From: Azolla pinnata
Lineage: Eukaryota > Streptophyta > Polypodiopsida > Salviniales > Salviniaceae
Length of the DNA stretch: 24,147 bases
Assembly (NCBI GenBank): GCA_037176905.1
Contig: JBBBWG010007780.1
Location: forward strand, 70,165 to 94,311
Direction of reading: 5' to 3'
Under the pieces are notes generated by a model, which was not told where the DNA came from, ran no database searches, and saw nothing but the letters and a program-made list of their open reading frames with translations. A program made the translations under genes and the position numbers. Below, in pieces: positions 16,621 to 24,147 of the stretch (its first letter is position 1; each line of letters starts with the position of its first letter).

Positions 16621-19600
16621 ATGGCGGGGAAGAAGCTACGGCGACTGCGCTTTCTGCTCTCCCTCCTCAAGCCTCCAGCGATCTACGGGGCCATCGCCGC
16701 GTCCTCTCGTCTCTGCAACGATCCGTCGATCCCCGCTCTCGTCGCCCTCCTCATTCCTGGTTTGATCCCCTCTCCTTTTTCTGTGCTGCGATTCGTAAAC
16801 AAAAGGTTGAATCTTGCAACGGCGGCGGTTTCTCGCCTTCAAATCTCGTCACAATCCTCCTTTTTTCTTTCTTTTTTCCGTTCCGGTTCCTTTTTCCTGT
16901 GCTATCTCTGCTTCAATGCCGATTTCCGTTTCTTCCCGTCCATTGTTTTACGCTTTGTGCGCTCCTCATTTTGGAAACGCGGTTTCGCTTCCATTGCCTT
17001 CTTCCATCAGCCTAGCTCAAAGCCTTCTTCATCGGACTCAAACCGCACATCGTTGCTCATTTCTGCCTCTCCTTTTGTTGTTTCTGGTGTATTTTGTTGA
17101 TGCGCCACGGTCTAAACTTAACCATTTTTTTGTGTTCTCTGTGTTCCCGTCGTTTTTTCATCATCAATGAACCTCAAACCCTAATGCCTAAACCCTAAGA
17201 CCTCAATGCCTAAAACTTTAAACCAAAACCCTCTGCTGCCACAACTTCAAACATTTGATCTTTGTATTCCATTGTCTATATTTTTCTCAGCATTGATAAT
17301 CTTTCCTTGGCACTGCGTAACGGGCAAATGTGGCCGAAGTAGAAACCATGAAGGAAATAAACCAAGAGAAAGCAGCATTCCTGCTTATGCTTCTGTCATT
17401 GGACATTTCGCTTCTGCAGTTTTGACATACATAATCAAGCTTCTTCCAGGTACTTCTCATGTTCTGTCCCTTTGTTGATTTAAGAATCAGAGAAACTGCT
17501 TGCTAACATTCCACAAAAGTAGAAACCATGTTCTTATGAAGAATTGTCGTCCTTAACAAAAAATCAGCAAAAGAAGGATATGTGCTTGGTAATCAGAGAC
17601 AAGCGAGATATAAACATGTCTCTTACACAATCATCTTTTTGAGAAAGACCAGAAATTTACCTTAGCTGACCACGTTCTAGAAATAAGTACTTTTTTAACA
17701 ACATTAGGAGCAGCTGATTACTCCCTCAAATAGAACACAATTTCTTTGAAAAAAACATTTAACGTTCTTTTTCTCGAAGCATTCTTAATGAATCATGATT
17801 TGCTCAACTCATATTGTTTTTCATCACAGTGTTCATACCTCTCGTGAATAAAAACTTATCTATTAGAAAAAGCATTTTTGCATGAGGGTATCCCTTAAAT
17901 CATCGAAATTTTTGCAAGATATATCTTGTGTTTCCTTAAACGTTCATAATGAAACTACGTTTGAACAAGATCAGGAATTGTTGAGCAAGCCATGCAACTT
18001 TGACATGATAGAAACAAACTGATCAAGCAAATTCATGGAATGGTGGAGGTTTGGAATTGTCGGCATAACCGTAACCCATCATAGTTTGTTATGAAATGCT
18101 ACCTTATGGTTATTATTAGGGTCTGGCCTTGATGATGGTACTGTTGCTGAGCTGTGTGTCCTGGAAAACGTAGGAAAGTGTTTGACCTCTTACTTGTGAT
18201 TGTCCCGTCTGACGTCCCTCTTATGGATCATCATGCCCTCTAAACATGGGTTGCGATCTCTGATTTTGTCCCTGCATTGAATGGATCTTATGGCCGTTGC
18301 TGCGGCCATACTCCCACATCTATAGTGGTGGCAAAGCCCTCTTGCCTTCCAGCATATATAATTCCAGGTCACAAGGGGAGTGGATGCTCGTGGTGTGGGC
18401 TGATAGGCTGATGGTTAGCTGGGGCTTAGGGGGAACAGTATGGAATGACCACCACAAGCTGTTACGCTTGTGTGTACCTTGAAGATCTCTGATGTGAACC
18501 ATTTCCTTATAAATAGGCACTTTTCCTCCAGAGGTTTCTTCCCTATGTAACCGCACGTCTCATATATGGTGATATATACCACGTAGGGAGGTAGTCGTTT
18601 TAAACTTTTCTCTGACTTCGCTCATTTTATTATCATTGTTTTATCTCTATAAATAGAGAGCTTATTCCGCGATCTCCGTTTCCACTCTTAGGTATGCTTC
18701 TATTCATGATTCTCACGCTGGTACACTTATTAGCTTTGGGTTACAATGGGGACATCTTCTGAGAATATTGATCCTAGCCAACGATACCATTTGACAAATG
18801 CACTCCTGACCAATGAACGTCAAGTGGATCACATAAAAATACCCTGAAAGTATGGATTTGAATTGAATTTGTTCTTCATTAGAAACTTGACATAATACAA
18901 CAGCATTGCTTATGCTGTAACTGAACTACTTGTCGGTAACTGTAGTAAATGATGATCTTGTTTGATAAAGATCAATTGGTAACTGCAATAAATCATGATC
19001 TTGTTTGATAAAGATCAATGTAATGGATGGGTTGTAAATTGCTGATTTTGCTACTCAACCATTCATGTTTTTTCGTAATTAATAGTCTACTAATGGTGAG
19101 CAGGGCTATAGTCACGGAGGAAGCCCCATCGGTGAAATCGAGAAAGTCATGAACCTGAGCCATCGATACAGTATAATGACTTAAACTAACATAGAGTATC
19201 TAAGGAAAAGTTGTATTGGTCCCATGATTAAGTAGAATCTCGAACCAAATTTTATGGATTACTGATTTATGCTTATGTATTGCTGTATTGTATAATGTGT
19301 CAAGTTCTATACTCACTTACATCCTCATTTATTTGCAGTTATGACAGTCAATTTGAGCATTGTATTTCTCATCTCTTCTTGTGCATTTGGATATTGTTTA
19401 ATGAGGTAAATAATCCTGGTGACAGCAGATTTCCAAGTAGAGATTATTGTTCTCTTTGATTTTCTTGTTATGTTTATGCTTCAATGAATGACTAAATATT
19501 TTCTTCAATGCACATGAGAATTTATAATAGTACCTTAATTGCTAAGAAATTTATCAAGCAGGGCTCGTGCATTACCCCTATAACAAAGTTTTTGCTGTAG

Positions 19601-22600
19601 TTTGCATGAAGTGCATTTCATTGCTGCTGAAATTTTCTTGTCTTATCCTCCGATAGGCTAGAGTAGTTTGCCTATTTTCCATGACAATATCTAATCATGG
19701 GTTTATGGAAGCGAACACTTGGAGGCTACTATGCCTGAAGGCTACAGGAAACTTACCCAACGGTCATTTTTCATCACACGAGGGTCTTCATGAGAGTTCT
19801 AGCTTGTGCTGAGATCTGAACTCTACAACTTTCTCTGGAGTTACTCTATTTTCCCCATAGTTTCTCAAAAGTGATAGTTCCACAAGAATGTTGCAACACA
19901 GTCAACACTGCGATTCTTATTCACACACACAATCACTTTCAAAGGTCATAATGGTGATAGATCCTAGCGGAAACAGGTAGTGCAATCCAACATTTCGATT
20001 GTACATAGACACAGTCACAATCAGAGGGATTATAGAGAATGTTGTATAAAACAATAGAGCTTTCTTATTACACGATCAGAGATATACAATGGTCGGAGAA
20101 CACCCCTATTTACAAGTAAAACAGGGCCTTGCATCTTGCATCATCGCCACCTAAGGGCTACAATTTATGCCCAAAGGCCAAACTTTTCAACTGAAGGTCA
20201 CAATACCTGAAGTACAACTCTTGAAAGCTTTTGGGGGACTTGAACCCAAGACCCCTTTCTTCAAGACAAAGTGTCACATCAGTATATATCAAGTTCAGTT
20301 TAATTAAAATTCATTCAGCTCATGGAGTTTTTGCTTTTTCCTATTCAAGTTTGCTTCTTCCTTTTTCTTTTTCGTTGAAGTGTGTGTGTGCACACAATGT
20401 TTTAAGAAATATTGTCAAGTAAGTGGCTAACCATATTTTCTTTTCTGTATCTGCTGGGGACAGGTTTGAGAACTTAAGGAATGCTGCAAATAAAGAAAAG
20501 CAGTCATTTAATTTTAATATTTAATGTTTCCAGGGTTATTATCAGTGATCCGGGATGTGTCAATTCTGCATCTGTAGACACAGAAGGTATTTATGGAACT
20601 GACTACTGCAAGTATGGTTTGCTCCTTCCTCAATTGCGTTGGCTTGTGTGAAACTTTTGCAGGATCTGGAGCTGTATGGAGAGGGAAATATTGTCATTAT
20701 TGTTCTGCATTTATTAAACGCTATGACCATCACTGTGCTGCTGTTCAAAACTGCATTGGTAAAACAATCTTAGTCTTTATGAATCAAGGCGTTTTCTTCG
20801 GAACAAGTGATAGGTCTTTATTGTAATGACTATGGTAGACATTACATGCAGTAGTTAGCTAATCCACCACAGGTGTTGGTTTGTAGAAGTATCCTTTCTT
20901 TCACTGAAAGCAATTCAGATACAACATGGGATCATCGAAATGTATACAACTGTCTGTCCTCCTGATACTCTTGATTATTGTCAGACAGTCTGATTTTAGT
21001 TCCTTGTAGCATTGCTTCTATAATAGTTTTCTGCCACACCTCCAAGCGAGCAGGCTAATGTTATGGGCCATGAAATGGTACTATCACGTGTAATACAAAC
21101 TGAAATATTGGGCTTGTATGTTATTATCCATGTTATATCATGAAACACCATTGGGGTTCCTCTTCTCTTTATGTATTCGCTGATTATGTTAATTAAGATG
21201 CATCATGATTCTAGATTTAGCAACATTGAAGGCTTACTTGCTTTTGTTCCAGGAATAGGAAATCATCGACTTTTTCTTATCTTGCTGGGTGTCTCCTGTT
21301 TAACTGAGATTCTTTATGTTTCATGCAGCTCTATATGTAAGTTCATCCATTACTTGTGTCAATGCAATTTAAAAGTGCCATTTTTAATGTAAATATTTGA
21401 AAATTTGTGTGCGTAGATTTGATGGATGCTGCTTGGCTGCCAGCAACACAAATCCGCAGTCAAGGTTGGTATTATTTTATTGCATTCTTGTTGGTTGAAT
21501 GCTTTTTCCATGCTTTTATATAACTTTTTGGATGTTTTTCAATGAAATAACAACAGATGGGGAGACGTTTCTCGATGATGCTTTTCGCACACTGTATCAG
21601 GTGCATTTGTATCCTTTCATAAATATATGCTGCTTTCCTCTCTGTTGTAATTTGTTGATTATTTAATTTACTCGCATTCTAATAATCGATATGTCAAACT
21701 GGACTAAGAGAGGATTGGAAATACATCTATTCACAGAATATGGCTTTCTTTTCTGTGAAGAGTGAACAATGTGGGTTCTTGATGTTTCAATATATGAGGG
21801 GGGAGAAACTCATAATGAAGTATGAAGGCCAAAGACAACTCAAGGGGAGAATTAGTCACCAAAATCGTCATCCTTATTTCAAAGATATAGCAATGAGCTA
21901 CACAATTTGAACTGGGCATCTAATTAAATGTTGACGAAGTAGTACACCTTAACCAACTTGCAATTGTTGAATTAGATGTCGTAACATAAATTTATCACGC
22001 ATTCATGCACATAGTTAAAGGTAATCAATTATGCACGTACACAAAGGTAGACAATTATGCATTATGGCAGCGTGTAGTCATTCCCGTAGAAGAAGCTATG
22101 AGAGTAGCCAAATCCTTGATGGGGACGTGATGTTTCTGCCTCTTAATTGGCTTGTTATAGATGTATGTAAACTGGCAAATAAATTTATCATAATTTGTAC
22201 CCCTTGCATGGAGGCAAATATTAGTTTCTATTCATCCAATATTGTTTCTCAATCGACTGTCCAAGCTGTATCTGTTCTCTGGTTAAATGCGTGAAGACTG
22301 ATCTTGTAAATAGTGAATTCATGCAAAATATTGTGAGAGTGAAGACTGACTTGATTGTATAGCACATGAAAGCAAGAACAAGTATGGCTCACTTATTTGA
22401 AGTAAAATACATATGAATAATTCGTAAGGCATGTGCGTGCAAACCCATTCCTCATTGGATTATGAGTTACTATTCATGTGTGCGTGATGCTTCTCAGTCA
22501 ATTCCATAGATTGACCTCACACACATATCCTCATGATTTCTAATAAAATGCATGATTTCTTATTTTCTGTTTGACCTGATGTACTAGGTTTGAACATGGT

Positions 22601-23299
22601 AAAGTCTAAGGAGTTCATCTGGTATGTTTGGTCATAATAGAATTTATGTTCTGATGCAGTTGTTCTTTATTAATTCTCAGATATTCTTTAGAGAAGCATG
22701 GGTATTCAGTACAAGTGTATTTGTAGCATTTCAAGTTGTATGGGAGGTACGCAATCTAATTGAAAATATTTTGGTTCAATCATGCTTTTAAACAAAAGCT
22801 CTTATGCTGGGGTGATCTTGTAATTCTGGCCAGGTACCCTTCTTAATATTTCACATTTACCTTGTTTCTGTAAATTTGACTACTCATGAATGGGTATGCT
22901 CTGGGTTTTGAGACGGTTAAATATTTCAACAGGGGAAGCATTTGTAATGGTGTAACTAATACTTGTATCTTGTATTGTCAGCTGAATTGGGAGAAACTTC
23001 CGGCTTTCTGTGAAGAAACCGGTAAGTTTTGTGGAATTGAGGTTCACACCATAGGCTAATAATGACAATGGTTTTGGTCCAATGAACCAAAGGAAGAAAA
23101 ATGTTTGTTATCGACATGCTGATTATGCTAATCAGTATTTATTTAAATCTCATCTAAGTTCTCCTGAGCATGGGCATATACTAATCTTCTGACCTGCTAT
23201 ATTCATCCAGTTTCATGTGACCACACCAAGAGCTTTGTGAACCCATATGATGAAGGCTGTGTAAAGAACCTAAGGGCAATGTTGGAAGATTGGAAATAA
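16621..23299 (+). CDS. DHHC-type protein S-acyltransferase (palmitoyltransferase), 13 exons, 334 aa
   Basis: Membrane enzyme that attaches palmitate to cysteines of target proteins. Exons: 16621-16759, 17291-17449, 19339-19405, 20464-20502, 20534-20586, 20663-20758, 21253-21336, 21417-21464, 21557-21600, 22660-22746, 22834-22893, 22982-23021, 23211-23299. All phases agree. All introns are GT-AG; the first donor (G|gtttga) is weak. Features: hydrophobic segments at about 37-55, 80-97 and 99-121, SDPG at 139-142, DHHC at 174-177, NCIGIGNHRLF at 182-192, membrane segments at about 191-214 and 250-285, TTHE (TTxE motif) at 288-291, and NPYDEGC near the C-terminus at 316-322. The cysteine-rich domain is half-sized: Zn-site cysteines C163, C166 and C183 are present, but the upstream CxxC, the His before C163 and the Cys at F169 are absent. 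The residue after DHHC is Ala, not the usual Pro. An in-frame ATG at 16585 would add 12 residues. The target organelle cannot be told. Confidence 0.88.
18087..18847 (+). mobile_element. LTR-retrotransposon remnant in DHHC intron 2
   Basis: TG near 18087 to CA at 18714-18715 has LTR features: TATAAATAG at about 18509 and again at 18648. A degenerate primer-binding region follows (TGGTACACTTATTAGCTTTGG, compare the Copia-type TGGTATCAGAGC). An ATG at 18746 then opens a 33-codon gag-like start (MGTSSENIDPSQRYHLTNAL) that soon hits a stop. No protease, integrase or reverse transcriptase follows and no second LTR was seen. The exact left border is uncertain. Confidence 0.5.
18935..19020 (+). repeat. 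Two-copy 43-bp tandem repeat in DHHC intron 2
   Basis: GGTAACTGTAGTAAATGATG starts the first copy at 18935 and GGTAACTGCAATAAATCATG starts the second at 18978. Both end in TTTGATAAAGATCAAT. About four mismatches separate them. Confidence 0.92.
19866..20270 (-). mobile_element. Probable LTR-type retroelement fragment in DHHC intron 3
   Basis: On the minus strand the order is typical of a plant LTR leader: a TGTAAATAGGGGTG TATA-like word, TGTATATCTCTGATCGTG, TAATAAGAAAGCTCTATTG and TTTTATACAACATTCTC, then a long non-coding leader. At its upstream side GGTCTTGGGTTCAAGTCCCC resembles a pol III B-box, so a tRNA-derived SINE is an alternative for that end. Borders are uncertain. Confidence 0.35.
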
Positions 23300-23598
23300 A
23301 ACCTCGAGAAGTCACTGAAATGGAGGAAATTTGTTGCTGGTATCGGTCCATAGGGGGAGCTCACCTCTGGCAGTGTAAAATCCATTATATTTTTTCCATG
23401 GATTTTGCAGTTATGTACTTCATCATCATCATCATCATCATCAGCGCGCCATGTTTGTTCCACTGTATCAGGATTTCTTTTGTGTACGTTCAAAATCTTG
23501 TGCACCTCTATGGAAAGAAAGACCGCTAGAGATAGTTTTACGGTTAAAATTACTGGCCAAATTCTTCGCGCACCAGCGTCCCTACTTCCAATGGAAGC

Positions 23599-23735
23599 TC
23601 CATTTACTACAATCTCTGATATATAAAGTTCCATTTACTACAATCTCTGATATATAAAGTTCCATTTACTACAATCTCTGATATATAAAGGTCCACTATC
23701 TCTGATATATAAAGTTCCATTTACTACAGTTTCGT
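23599..23735 (+). repeat. 31-bp tandem repeat, three full and two partial copies
   Basis: Unit TCCATTTACTACAATCTCTG plus ATATATAAAGT. Copies at 23599-23629, 23630-23660 and 23661-23691, a copy with an internal deletion at 23692-23715, and a partial copy after it. The three full copies are almost identical, so the expansion is recent. Confidence 0.95.
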
Positions 23736-24059
23736 GTTTGGTTTATGCTAAGCTGAATTGGAAGATCAAGGACGTTGTGTTCAAGCTGCAAATAAAGCCG
23801 TGAACTGGTTGTGGTGCAAGCAAAGCTTAAAACCCTAAAACCGCTCATGGCGAAAGTTTCAGAAATGAAGGCCCAATTCATGGTATCTTTTGAAGTGGCA
23901 TTTTGTTATTACCGAATATTCTCGATCGGGAGGCATAGTTTCTGTCAACAGTTGGGGCCCCGAATTCAGCAGTCCATGGAAGACCAGATTCATTAGTATC
24001 TCAGATCTGAGAAGGAAACAAGGCACACAAAACGTTTTTGTAAAGAGAAAAAAGGAGGC

Positions 24060-24064
24060 AAAAA
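24060..24064 (-). terminator. Pol III terminator of the tRNA-Ser gene
   Basis: Five consecutive T on the minus strand, 12 bases past the tRNA 3' end, the usual RNA polymerase III stop signal. Confidence 0.7.
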
Positions 24065-24076
24065 GAACCACGGTCG

Positions 24077-24147
24077 CGTCGCCTGAGAGATTCGAACTCT
24101 CGCGGGGAAACCCCATGTACTTAGCAGGCACACGCCTTAACCACTCG
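24077..24147 (-). tRNA. tRNA-Ser(GCU), 5' end cut off by the window edge
   Basis: Read on the minus strand: CGAGTGGTTAAGGCG (D-arm, A-box), anticodon stem TGTGC/GTACA around loop CTGCTAA with anticodon GCT, a long variable arm GGGGTTTCCCC typical of class II tRNAs, T-arm GAGAG-TTCGAAT-CTCTC (B-box), acceptor 3' strand AGGCGAC and discriminator G at 24077. The 5' acceptor strand and about three following bases lie beyond 24147. It decodes AGC and AGU. Confidence 0.9.

Larger units (their letters stand above)
23300..24076 (+). other. 3' flank of the DHHC gene
   Basis: Probably holds the DHHC 3' untranslated region. Contains an (ATC)n microsatellite at about 23419-23443 and the 31-bp tandem repeat at 23599-23735. 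The 143-codon minus ORF at 23203-23634 is antisense to the last exon and crosses both repeats, so I do not call it. Nothing else recognised. Confidence 0.5.

Noticed and set aside
16599..17015. Alternative 138-codon frame from ATG 16599 as the DHHC N-terminus
   Set aside because: Joined to exon 2 through the same donor it hits a stop after 16 codons. The 16621 frame continues through all thirteen exons.
18746..18847. Gag-like frame in intron 2 as an active retrotransposon
   Set aside because: It stops after 33 codons, and no polymerase region or second LTR is present.

Overview
This is nuclear DNA of a land plant. The genes have GT-AG introns, TTTAGGG-type telomere-like repeats occur, and the recognisable proteins are a plant-type REV3, a DHHC S-acyltransferase and plant-style APC/C-inhibitor-like proteins. 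There is also a eukaryotic tRNA-Ser and an LTR-retrotransposon remnant. I cannot name the species.

Layout. 1-5261 (minus): the 5' part of REV3, catalytic subunit of translesion DNA polymerase zeta. Ten exons (433 codons) could be joined in frame and the gene runs off the left edge. 5262-7440: REV3 leader and flank, a short telomere-like tract, and three degenerate copies of a palindromic MITE-like element. 7441-13930: a cluster of three related, single-exon genes, here called A (7822-8568, +), B (10320-11090, +) and C (12806-13696, -). They share an EN[LVI]CP box (KEN in C, GxEN in B), an invariant destruction-box block FPRSPLQDIT, basic patches, serine homopolymers and an identical C-terminal LKFR. 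Motifs and order resemble the plant APC/C inhibitors UVI4 (POLYCHOME) and OSD1/GIG1. A degenerate ATG-rich minisatellite lies between A and B. A/B and C are convergent.

13938-16584: a well-preserved MITE, a 0.5 kb degenerate TTTAGGG tract, unassigned AT-rich DNA and two abutting MITE copies. 16621-23299 (+): a 13-exon gene for a 334-residue DHHC S-acyltransferase, with an LTR-retrotransposon remnant in intron 2 and a probable second one in intron 3. The catalytic DHHC, TTxE and NPYDxG motifs are intact, but every ligand of one of the two zinc sites has been lost. 24077-24147 (-): a tRNA-Ser(GCU) cut by the right edge.

The genes do not form one pathway. REV3 acts in DNA-damage tolerance, A/B/C probably restrain the anaphase-promoting complex, and the DHHC enzyme lipidates membrane proteins. 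The most unusual items are the A/B/C cluster and the zinc-site loss in the DHHC protein. All exon joins were made by eye from splice consensus, reading frame and remembered family motifs; no alignment or transcript data were used.
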